From contig NZ_CP108488.1 in assembly GCF_035987325.1 (NCBI RefSeq), positions 5,084,001 through 5,148,000 on the forward strand: DNA of 64,000 nucleotides, written 5' to 3'. Position 1 is the first letter of the stretch; each line of letters opens with the position of its first letter. Source of the DNA: Streptomyces sp. NBC_01244 (GTDB lineage: Bacteria > Actinomycetota > Actinomycetes > Streptomycetales > Streptomycetaceae). Below are positions 53,682 to 61,228 of the stretch, one piece after another. The notes beneath the pieces are model-generated. The model saw only the letters and a program-made list of their open reading frames with translations. It had not been told where the DNA came from and did no database searches. The position numbers and the translations under genes were made by a program.

Positions 53682-53708
53682 TTCCTTGATACGGCACGTA
53701 TCAAGGAA
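53682..53708 (-). promoter_or_regulatory. 5'-UTR hairpin that covers the helicase ribosome-binding site
   Basis: TTCCTTGATACG (53682) pairs perfectly with CGTATCAAGGAA (53697) across a three-base loop. In the helicase mRNA the last arm carries most of AAGGAAGG, eight bases from the ATG. Translation should be low until the stem is opened, for example by warmth, a helicase or a bound protein. Confidence 0.8.
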
Positions 53709-53923
53709 TTCCCGCAGCGGAAGAGCAGCGCGGGGAATTGCGAGAACGGACCGAATGGAATGCGGAGGCGGATCCGGCCCGCGAGAAAAATGCGCGGGTA
53801 CGGGCGCTGCAATGAGGGTGGCGTCATGCGGACGCGAAACCGGAGAAATGAGCTCGGGTGCGGCTCCGAGGAGGAAGCATCCCGTGCCGGGTCCCGCGGG
53901 TGGACGCACCGCGGGAGATGTGT

Positions 53924-53965
53924 GCAGCTGGGGCCCGCACCCCGAGGGATGCGGGCCCCAGCTGC
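53924..53965 (-). terminator. Intrinsic terminator after cold-shock gene
   Basis: Perfect 16-base arms (53924-53939, 53950-53965) with a 10-base loop, 16 bp beyond the cold-shock stop. So the cold-shock and helicase genes are separate units. Confidence 0.88.
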
Positions 53966-53981
53966 CGAACGCGAGTCAGCG

Positions 53982-54185
53982 TCAGGCGGGAACGATGTTC
54001 TCCGCCGTCGGGCCCTTCTGGCCCTGCGCGATGTCGAAGGTGACCTTCTGGCCTTCGGTCAGCTCGCGGAAGCCCTGGGCGGCGATGTTCGAGAAGTGGG
54101 CGAAGACGTCGTCGCCGCCACCGTCCTGCTCGATGAAGCCGAAACCCTTTGCCGCGTTGAACCACTTCACGGTGCCAGCAGCCAT
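53982..54185 (-). CDS. Cold-shock protein (CspA family)
   Basis: 67 residues, [20 protein letters not shown] with RNP1 (KGFGFIE) and RNP2 (DVFAHFS), an OB-fold RNA chaperone. Perfect AAGGAGATATGAC ribosome site before ATG 54185. A long, A/T-richer leader of over 200 bp with palindromes lies upstream, as expected for cold-shock mRNAs. Confidence 0.95.
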   Translation of the reverse strand: MAAGTVKWFNAAKGFGFIEQDGGGDDVFAHFSNIAAQGFRELTEGQKVTFDIAQGQKGPTAENIVPA

Positions 54186-54322
54186 GTCATATCTCCTTGG
54201 GGGCAGTACACCGGCGCCCGCACCATGCGGAGACCGTGTCGCCGCGATGATGCCCCGCCCGGAAACTGACCGGAAATATGAAGCGCCACCATGCGACACG
54301 GAGGTCGGCTGGAGATGCCTTA

Positions 54323-54406
54323 AGTTTTTGGGTACCAAAACTGCAACCAAGATGGACAGTAGCACGCCGCAGTGGATTGCAGGGGCCGAATATATTTGGC
54401 CCCTGC
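54323..54406 (-). promoter_or_regulatory. Palindromes in the cold-shock leader/promoter region
   Basis: AGTTTTTGGGTACCAAAACT (54323-54342) is a nearly perfect palindrome around GGTACC of the kind bound by HxlR/MarR-type regulators. GCAGGGGCC (54379) pairs with GGCCCCTGC (54398) with an AT-rich 10-base loop, either a terminator for the upstream gene or a leader stem. This A/T-rich 387-bp gap (54186-54572) has no gene. Confidence 0.6.
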
Positions 54407-54572
54407 GTTGCGGTAAAAACTCTCCTCGCGGTGCGCGTTAAATCCTCAGACCGCCGGGACAGATATTGATTCGCCCCGAGTGCAGTGTTGTGAGAGTCGG
54501 GGTATTCGCCGGCTACGACGCGGCCCGGACCATCGCCACCGACACGCGGGGAGTGATCGCGCGATGGGTCTT

Positions 54573-56012
54573 TCATTCCGTGTACGGCAGCCAGGCGTTG
54601 TTGTTCGCGTTGTACCAGTAGCTGCGGCCGGCGTTCAGGGCGACCGTGCGGAACGGGCGGCCGTGGTCGTCGATGCGGGTGGTGCCCTGGCGGTCGCCAC
54701 TGCTCCAGGCCAGCTCCAGGTACCAGCTGACGTCCTGACCGAGTGTGGCGGCGTCGATGTTCAGCACCTGGGGGTCGGTGGCGGAGACCTTGTACGGGAA
54801 GTCGGTCGAGGCCGTCGGTCGCTCGCCCTCCTTGCCGGGTACGGGCCTGGCCCTCGGGGAGGCGTCGTCCAGGTCCACGGCGAAGGACGCCGGCACCAGC
54901 GCGCCGCCGCAACCGGAGCCCATGGTGTACCCGTTCCAGCCGGGAGCCTTGCGGCCGCTCACGACATGGACGTACAGCGCGTGCAGGACCGCGGGCTTGC
55001 CCTCGGTGCCCTGGACGGTCAGCTGCATGCGCAGGTGCCCCGCCGGGACGGCGTCCAGGGCCCGGGCCCACCCTTCGGTCGCCGGCCCGGCGGGGGGAGG
55101 GGGGACCGTGCCGGGTGCCTTGTCCAGGGCGAACCACTGGTCGCAGGGGCTGTCCCAGTTGTCGGGCAGGACGTTGACCGTGAACGGGGCGGTGGGGGAG
55201 GCCCCCTCCTTGGCGGTGGCCCGCGAGGTGGACGCGGACGGTGCCGAGGTGGACGACGGTCCGGGGCTGGACGGGGGCGCGGAATCGGCTGTGGGCGTGG
55301 GGGACGACGACCCGCCGGACGGCAAGGCCGGGCCCGCCGCCGCCCGCTCGCGCGAGGACGGCTGGGTGGCGGCGTGGCGCGTGTCCCCCTGACCCGCATC
55401 GCCCATGGCGGAGACGGCGGCGGCGGTCCCCGCCACCGCGGCGGTGGCCACGGCGGCCGCAACGGCGAGCATCAGCCGAGGACGCCGGGCCCCCGGTACG
55501 GAGGCCCGGGCGGGGCCCGGCCGGACAAGGGCGGCGGGGGCGTGTGCGGGTGCCTCCGCAGCGGCAGGTCCGGGCGCCGGGGCGGACCCGGCTGAGGACG
55601 CCGGTGTCGGTGCCGGGTCGGTCTCTGCCTGCGGCCGGACCTCCGAAGCCTCCCCGGCCACCACCACCGCCGACGCAGGCGGCACCTCCGGCGCGGCGTC
55701 ACCGCCCCGCGGCGCCGCGGAGTTCGCCGCCCCCGACCCCGAGGCCTGCCCCTCCGTCACCCCCCGCCGCCGCTCCACCAGCGCCAGCAGCCACTGCCGG
55801 TGCAGCGCGGGCAGTTCGTCGGCCGAGGCGCCGCAGACTCGGGCGAACCGCTCCACCGGGGCGAAATCCGTGGGCACCGCCGCGCCGCTGCAATAGCGGT
55901 GCAGCGTCGAGTTGCTGGAGTGCAGACGCTTCGCGAGCGTGCCGTAGCTGCGCCCCGAGCGCTCCTTGAACCCCCGCATCAGCTCCGCGAACCGCTCCGT
56001 CTCCGTGGCCAT
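54573..56012 (-). CDS. Membrane-bound one-component HTH sensor
   Basis: 479 residues. Residues 1-75 are an HTH of the XRE/helix-turn-helix kind (SYGTLAKRLHSSNSTLHRYC). A Pro/Ala-rich linker runs to about 175, a single membrane helix follows (RRPRLMLAVAAAVATAAVAG), then a Ser/Pro stalk and an external domain of about 200 residues with CDQWFALDKAP, PGWNGYTMGSGCGGAL and an aromatic end YWYNANNNAWLPY. So DNA binding and external sensing are in one chain. Ligand unknown. ATG at 56012. Confidence 0.75.
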   Translation of the reverse strand: MATETERFAELMRGFKERSGRSYGTLAKRLHSSNSTLHRYCSGAAVPTDFAPVERFARVCGASADELPALHRQWLLALVERRRGVTEGQASGSGAANSAAPRGGDAAPEVPPASAVVVAGEASEVRPQAETDPAPTPASSAGSAPAPGPAAAEAPAHAPAALVRPGPARASVPGARRPRLMLAVAAAVATAAVAGTAAAVSAMGDAGQGDTRHAATQPSSRERAAAGPALPSGGSSSPTPTADSAPPSSPGPSSTSAPSASTSRATAKEGASPTAPFTVNVLPDNWDSPCDQWFALDKAPGTVPPPPAGPATEGWARALDAVPAGHLRMQLTVQGTEGKPAVLHALYVHVVSGRKAPGWNGYTMGSGCGGALVPASFAVDLDDASPRARPVPGKEGERPTASTDFPYKVSATDPQVLNIDAATLGQDVSWYLELAWSSGDRQGTTRIDDHGRPFRTVALNAGRSYWYNANNNAWLPYTE

Positions 56013-56354
56013 TCCACCCTCCCCCTCATCCCGGAAGCCCGTTCCAGGCTCGCCCGATCGCCCAGGTGAGAGGGGTCGGGAGCGTTACAGGGTTCCTACT
56101 ATCCCGGTCCAGACGCCACTGGGACGAAACCGGCCCCACAGTTGCGTCATCAGCCCGTGGGTCCGCCGATCGGATCGACGGTCGGATTGGGCGGTCGCAA
56201 CGGGAGGGCCAACCACCCGCCCCTCACCCGCCCCACCGACCGCCCTCGGCGGCCTGCGGCAGCAGCCGACCGGAACAGCAGCCCCACCCAACGTCTCGTC
56301 AGGCGGGAAGCGAAAGCCCCTGTCTGACGACCGCACCGACACGGAGAGTTCCCC
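56013..56354. other. Divergent promoter region
   Basis: 342 bp between the HTH sensor and the lipoprotein gene. No frame looks coding. It holds CGATCGGAT/GGTCGGATT half-sites 12 bases apart at about 56166-56190 that could be an operator for the HTH sensor. Confidence 0.4.
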
Positions 56355-57074
56355 ATGCGCACCTACCGACTCCGCACCACCGCCCTGGCCACCGCCACCG
56401 CCGGCCTCGCTCTGGCCCTGACCGCCTGCGGCGGCTCGGACAGCGCCGGCGGGGCGACCGCGAACCCCACCGCGACCAAGAGCGCGGACAAGCCGGTCTC
56501 GACCGGGACCGTGACGCCGTCCGGGGAGGGCGCCTCCGCCGCCCCGTCCGCGGGCAAGGTCACCGGAACCGGCACGGCCACCGCCACCCCGGCGAAGGCC
56601 GGTTCGAGCGGCAAGAACAAGGGGGACACCACCGGTGACTCCTACGCCTACACCCACCCCTGCTCGGCGCGGAACCTGACCGTCAAGGTCACTTCCCCCA
56701 CGGGCACTCCGGCCACCGTCCGCGTCATCACCGTGACCAACAACGGCTCCACCTCCTGCGGTCTGGACTACTTCCCCACCGTCGGCTTCAGCGCCAAGGG
56801 CCGCGCGCTCGGTCTCCAGGCCACTGCCCCCGGTGGTCTGGGCGGAGCGCCGGCGTACCCGGTGCACCCCGGCGCCACCGCCTACGCGGCCGTGGACCTC
56901 AACCCGTCGGGTGGCAACGGCCCCGTGGCCGACGAGGTCAACGTCCTGGCCGACAAGGAGCACATGCCGAACGCGGACGGCGTCAGCCTCCAGCTGGCCA
57001 AGCCGGGCAGCGTCGCCAACCCGAAGGTCGGCCTGTACCGCACCAACACCCGCGACGCGCTGAGCGCCTTCTGA
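56355..57074 (+). CDS. DUF4232-type lipoprotein
   Basis: 239 residues. Lipobox LALTACGG (Cys about 26). A Thr/Ala/Gly stalk, then a beta-rich domain (THPCSARNLTVKVTSPTG; SCGLDYFPTVGF; VHPGATAYAAVDLN) of the DUF4232 type. Outer-face protein of unknown role. ATG at 56355 after GGAGAG. Divergent from the HTH sensor, which may control it or sense it. Confidence 0.75.
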   Translation: MRTYRLRTTALATATAGLALALTACGGSDSAGGATANPTATKSADKPVSTGTVTPSGEGASAAPSAGKVTGTGTATATPAKAGSSGKNKGDTTGDSYAYTHPCSARNLTVKVTSPTGTPATVRVITVTNNGSTSCGLDYFPTVGFSAKGRALGLQATAPGGLGGAPAYPVHPGATAYAAVDLNPSGGNGPVADEVNVLADKEHMPNADGVSLQLAKPGSVANPKVGLYRTNTRDALSAF

Positions 57075-57185
57075 ACTGAGCGTCCCACGGGGTGTGTCGC
57101 CGGGCGGGCTCAACTGTCTGCGCGAGGGTGTCCCACTTCCCCGTGGCGAGCTCGACGCGGCAGGGCAAGTCCTTGACGACAGGCC

Positions 57186-57890
57186 CTAGGGGAGTGACGT
57201 GGGCTTTCGGGGCGGCGGGACGGCGCGGAGGAGATCCCACAAGGGGCGGGAGCCGGTGGCCCATTGGGCGAGGAGGTGGCGGTCGACGAGGTGGAGGCGC
57301 TGGGACTTGGCGAAGGCGAGTGCGGGTCCGGAGAAGCGGCCGTTGGTGAGCATGACGAGGACGTCGCCGCCGTGTATCTGACGGCCGGTGCCGTTGAGGA
57401 CCTGGAGGTCCGGGGTGCCGACCGCGGAACCGGACCAGCCGGCCTTGCGGTGCTTGCACTGGATGACCCAGCGGCGGCCGTAGGGGTCGGTGGCTTTGAC
57501 GTCCGCGCCGTTGTCGCCCCGGCCGCCGACCTTCTGGGCGTCGGCGCAGCCGTCGCGGTGCATGAGGTCCCGTACGGCGAACTCGAAGTCGTTGTGGTGG
57601 AGGCTGTCGAGGTGTTCGACGGCGTAGCGCAGGCCCTGGGCCCGGACCTGGTCCCATCGCGCGGCCTCCCGGCGCCGACGCAGCCACAGCGCGCCCGCGG
57701 CACCGGCTGCGAGGAGGCCGACCACCAGAACCCAGGGATGGGCGGCGAGCCACGACATCACCGCCACGACGAGACTGAGGGCCACGAGGCCGACCAGGCC
57801 GATGAGCCACAGCTCCTCCGAGCCAGTGGCCTTCCGGCGCCGCGCTGCGCCGGTGCGCCTGCGCCTCTTCGCGGGCGGGCGGCGGCTCAC
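57186..57890 (-). CDS. Membrane-anchored Mrr-like restriction endonuclease
   Basis: 234 residues. A basic start, two membrane helices (LWLIGLVGLVALSLVVAVMS; WVLVVGLLAAGAAGALWL), then an Mrr_cat (PD-(D/E)xK) domain: FEFAVRDLMHRDGC, GDNGADVKATDPYGRRWVIQ (Asp) and CKH (the xK) followed by VLNGTGRQIHGGDV. Such proteins cut modified or foreign DNA at the membrane or act on DNA in uptake. The GTG at 57890 overlaps the stop of the preceding small gene. No methylase is close. Confidence 0.75.
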   Translation of the reverse strand: MSRRPPAKRRRRTGAARRRKATGSEELWLIGLVGLVALSLVVAVMSWLAAHPWVLVVGLLAAGAAGALWLRRRREAARWDQVRAQGLRYAVEHLDSLHHNDFEFAVRDLMHRDGCADAQKVGGRGDNGADVKATDPYGRRWVIQCKHRKAGWSGSAVGTPDLQVLNGTGRQIHGGDVLVMLTNGRFSGPALAFAKSQRLHLVDRHLLAQWATGSRPLWDLLRAVPPPRKPTSLP

Positions 57891-58240
57891 CTGCCGTTCC
57901 CCGTGCTGGGGAAGACGATCGGATAGGAGACCGTCGGCATGGGTTGGAGCGCCGGGCGATTTTCCCAAGCCGGCCACTTGATCGGGTAGACCACCGTCGA
58001 CTGCGGCCTGGGTAACTCCTGACCCGAGCCTGATCCGGCCCCCGCAGGCGTTGTCCCGTTCCCGAAGACGATCACTCCGGCGACGATCAGGCCGAGCAGC
58101 GCGGTCTCCCGTCGGGCCCCGGCAGGGAGCCGGACGTGGCCTTTGACCCGAGTGCCGTCTGCTCGGAAGTAGTCATTGATCCAGGGCACAGCTGTATCCC
58201 CCCACCAGTCGCGATGCGCCTCCCTGCGCACCGGATCCAT
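57887..58240 (-). CDS. Small membrane protein coupled to the Mrr-like nuclease
   Basis: 117 residues, MDPVRREAHRDWWGDTAVPW, a membrane helix (TALLGLIVAGVIVFGNG), then an external tail with two related strings, VVYPIKWPAW and VSYPIVFPST. Its stop overlaps the GTG of the nuclease (GTGA), which implies coupled translation. Unknown family; may help locate or control the nuclease. Confidence 0.55.
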   Translation of the reverse strand: MDPVRREAHRDWWGDTAVPWINDYFRADGTRVKGHVRLPAGARRETALLGLIVAGVIVFGNGTTPAGAGSGSGQELPRPQSTVVYPIKWPAWENRPALQPMPTVSYPIVFPSTGNGR

Positions 58241-58474
58241 GAAAGCACCCGCCGCTGACAACGCGTCACACGCTTGTCACTACTCGTGATCATCTACTGA
58301 ATCGGGGCGATCCCGCCCTCGCCTGGGCGGGGTCGCCCTGGATGAACCCGGAGCCGCGCGAGGAGGGGCGGCGGCACGGCGAACCGGACTGTGAGGTACG
58401 TAGTTGAGGGGCTCGCGCTTGGTGCTGCGAATGGGTGAACCCGAGTGGCTTTGCGGCGCGGGGCTGAGAGGTCT

Positions 58475-58692
58475 AGACAATGAAGAGGGCCCAGGTCGCC
58501 GACCTGGGCCCTCTTGCAAGAGCGGATGACGGGAATCGAACCCGCGCCAAAAGCTTGGGAATCACTCGGCGCTTGGACGGTTATCTGCCGTCTGACCTGT
58601 GGAAACGGCCATTGTGGGGGTCGGTGCTGACGGCTTGGGCTTACCCCTGGTTGGCCGTTGATTACCGCCCCTACTGGCACGTTGTGGCACGG
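58475..58692 (-). repeat. tRNA-Gly-fragment att-like repeat, copy A
   Basis: On the minus strand: related arm sequence with two GTGGCACG-type motifs, then the last 25 bases of a tRNA (58521-58545: T arm and acceptor strand), then a terminator hairpin (58483-58515) and a GGTCTAGACAA-type leader. The 5' half of the tRNA is absent, so it is an attachment-site scar, not a tRNA gene. Confidence 0.8.
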
Positions 58693-58875
58693 CCTCCCCG
58701 GTGAGGGGTGACGGCCGGACGGACGAACTCCACGGTTTGCCGCCCAGGCCGGCCCGGGTGTCCCGCACCGATGGCCGAACGTACCGCCGCGCGACGAAGT
58801 GCGGCGTCTTACGCCCCGTCATAGAACGGTCGTGACGGGCGAGGTCCGCCCCGGTGGGCCGGTATGAGGAGTGTC

Positions 58876-60675
58876 ATGGCGCGCAAGAGATGGTCCGGCA
58901 GGCTCACGGCGTGCGCCGTGGCCGTGGTCCTGGCCGCGGCCGGCCCGGCCGCGGCCCACGACGGTTCCGAACGGCCGGAGGAGTCCGCGGCCCTCGGTCA
59001 GGAGCACGCCCACGAGCATGCACGCCTCCGTGAGTCGATGGCGGCGTTGAGGAGCGGGTACTCGCAGCTGGCCCGGATCGACAGCCTCAAGGACCTGACG
59101 GACTCCCAGGTCGAGGCGAACGCGAACTTCAACCCGCAAGACTTCGGCCGGTTCGCCGAGTACTTCCCGTCGCCCGACTTCGCCGCGCACATCGCGATGC
59201 TGCCCACCGGGAAGGTGCTGCTGTTCTCCTTCGAGCGGATGGAGGACAACCCGACCCAGGAGCCCGCCCCGACCGGCACCACCGGCAAGGCCAACGCCGG
59301 CCGGGCCTACGTGTGGGATCCGTCGAAGGGCACCACGACCCAGGCCTTCAAGAAGGTCACCCCGCCCACGGTCCTCGTCCCGGACGGCACGCTCCAGGCG
59401 CGACCGGCACCGTTCTTCTGCTCCGGACACGCCTTCCTCCCCAACGGGATGCTCGGCGTGTTCGGCGGCAACCTCGGCTACGGGGGAGGAGCCGGCGCCA
59501 AACTGTCCCTGGTCTTCGATCCGTGGACCGAGACCTGGGCCCTCAACCAGGACATGGCCGTCGGCCGCTGGTACCCCTCGGTGGCGACCGCCCCCGACGG
59601 CCGCCTGCTGATCATGTCCGGGCACTCCTCCGAGGGCTGGGGCACCTCCACCTCCCGAATCGAGCGGTTCCCCGCCAAGAGCCTCCCGGTCCCCTTCGAG
59701 AAGACCTTCACCCCGCGCCTCTTCCCGACGGACACCCTCCAGGTCGACGCGCCCTTCGGGGAGAACAGCGACTATCCGCACCTGTTCACCCTGCGCGACG
59801 GCAAGGTCTACGGCCTCGGCCGCGACTCCACCACCCAGTTCGCCTTCGACCCCGTCGCCGAAACCCGCACCGACCTGCCCGACCGCCCCGACGGCACCGA
59901 CCGCGGCTACGGCTCCGCCGTGCCCCTGCCCGCGGGCCTGCGCGGCCCGGACTCCGTCCTCGTACTCGGCGGCGACCGCGACGACCCGGACACGTACAAG
60001 CTCGCCAACGGAGCGTGGGAGAAGCAGCAGCCCAGGGCCTTCGGCCGGACCCAGGACGACACCCTGCTGATGCCCGACGCCTCCCTGCTCACCGTCAACG
60101 GCGCGTACGCGATCCGGGACTACGGCAACGGCCCGTACAACCCCCAGGCCGACCTCAAGTACCGGCAGACCGAGACCCGCGACGCGCAGGGCCAGTGGCG
60201 GCTCGGCCCGGTCCAGCGGCTGCCGCGCGGCTACCACTCCAACGCCGTCGTCCTGCCCGACGGCCGGATCCTGGTCACCGGCGACGAACTCCAGCAGCTC
60301 GCCAACGACCCGAAAATCTCGGACGACATGAACGGCAGCATCGAGATCTTCGAACCCGCCTACCTCCACCAGGGCGGCACCCGACCCACGCTCACCGCGG
60401 TCCCCGACAAGGCGGGCTACAACGCCCCCTTCACGGTCACCACCTCCACCCCGAACCAGGTCACGAAGGCCGTCCTGCTCGCACCGACGACCGCGACCCA
60501 TTCCCTCAACACCAGCCAGCGCCACATCGAGCTGGCCATCGTCAAGCGCAACGGGCTCACCCTCGACCTCCAGGCCCCGCCCAGCTCCGCGGATGCCCCG
60601 CCCGGCTTCTACATGCTCTTCCTCCTCGACGAGCGCGGCGTCCCCAGCACGGCCAAGTTCGTGCAGGTCCGCTAG
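58876..60675 (+). CDS. Secreted copper radical oxidase (galactose oxidase/GlxA family)
   Basis: 599 residues. Signal peptide, then a Kelch-type seven-bladed propeller with the radical copper site: Cys 182 (PFFCSGHAF) and Tyr 233 (GRWYPS) for the thioether link, Tyr 453-His 454 (GYHSNAVV) and His 542 (ATHSLNTSQ); the DUF1929 early-set domain ends the chain. Oxidises primary alcohols or aldehydes with O2 and gives H2O2. ATG at 58876 is preferred after GAGGAG over the ATG 12 bases earlier. It lies alone between att-like repeats A and B, without the cellulose synthase-like partner cslA. Confidence 0.92.
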   Translation: MARKRWSGRLTACAVAVVLAAAGPAAAHDGSERPEESAALGQEHAHEHARLRESMAALRSGYSQLARIDSLKDLTDSQVEANANFNPQDFGRFAEYFPSPDFAAHIAMLPTGKVLLFSFERMEDNPTQEPAPTGTTGKANAGRAYVWDPSKGTTTQAFKKVTPPTVLVPDGTLQARPAPFFCSGHAFLPNGMLGVFGGNLGYGGGAGAKLSLVFDPWTETWALNQDMAVGRWYPSVATAPDGRLLIMSGHSSEGWGTSTSRIERFPAKSLPVPFEKTFTPRLFPTDTLQVDAPFGENSDYPHLFTLRDGKVYGLGRDSTTQFAFDPVAETRTDLPDRPDGTDRGYGSAVPLPAGLRGPDSVLVLGGDRDDPDTYKLANGAWEKQQPRAFGRTQDDTLLMPDASLLTVNGAYAIRDYGNGPYNPQADLKYRQTETRDAQGQWRLGPVQRLPRGYHSNAVVLPDGRILVTGDELQQLANDPKISDDMNGSIEIFEPAYLHQGGTRPTLTAVPDKAGYNAPFTVTTSTPNQVTKAVLLAPTTATHSLNTSQRHIELAIVKRNGLTLDLQAPPSSADAPPGFYMLFLLDERGVPSTAKFVQVR

Positions 60676-60729
60676 GCGGAAGCGGGAACACCCACGGCCG
60701 GCCGACCCACGTGACACAGGTCGGCCGGC

Positions 60730-60837
60730 CTGGACCCGGCAGCCCTCGACGATGCCCTCTCCTACCTCAGCGACCCGGACACCCTCGAACTGTCCTTCGG
60801 CATGATCTCCGCCTGGGGAAAGCGCCCGGCAGGCTGA
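60730..60837 (+). pseudogene. Methyltransferase C-terminal fragment
   Basis: 36 codons, LDPAALDDALSYLSDPDTLE and LSFGMISAWGKRPAG, stop at 60835. The 'LSFGMISAWG+RP' end is common at the C terminus of SAM-dependent methyltransferases. The remaining body is absent. It is on cassette A-B next to repeat B. Confidence 0.5.
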
Positions 60838-60951
60838 CCGCGCGGAGGTGCGGAGGCACCCTCGACCCGGACAACTCGTCTATGCGGGCCGTTGATTGGG
60901 CTTACGGAATTCTGCGAGTTGGGGCTCGCGGAGGGCACGGCGGGACCAGAA

Positions 60952-61172
60952 AGGTCTAGACAACGAAGAAAGCCCAGGTCGCTGACCTGGGCCTTCTTGC
61001 AAGAGCGGATGACGGGAATCGAACCCGCGCTATAAGCTTGGGAATCACTCGGCACTCGGGGGCCTGAACCCCTGGTGACCTGCGAAAACGTCCGCTGCGG
61101 AGCCGAGTTCCGGGGCCCGCGGAACCCCTGTGTTGACCGCTGCTTACCGCCCTGACTGGCACGTAGTGGCAC
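60952..61172 (-). repeat. tRNA-Gly-fragment att-like repeat, copy B
   Basis: Same build as copy A: leader AGGTCTAGACAACGAAG, terminator stem, tRNA 3' end at 61004-61028, GCTTGGGAATCACTCGG, and right-arm sequence ending with GGCACGTAGTGGCACGA. About 90% like copy C in the core. Confidence 0.8.
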
Positions 61173-61228
61173 GAGTCGTGTGCTGCCCGGCGTCCCAGGC
61201 ACCTCGGTCGGCGGGACGACGCTTGGCG

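Noticed and set aside
57075..57185. Small gene fragment (VELATGKWDTLAQTVE-like) on the minus strand
   Set aside because: About 35 codons look protein-like but no start, ribosome site or family could be named.
58521..58545. tRNA gene call at the tRNA-like sequence (also 61004 and 63524)
   Set aside because: Only the T arm and 3' acceptor strand are present; the D arm, anticodon arm and 5' acceptor strand are absent in all three.
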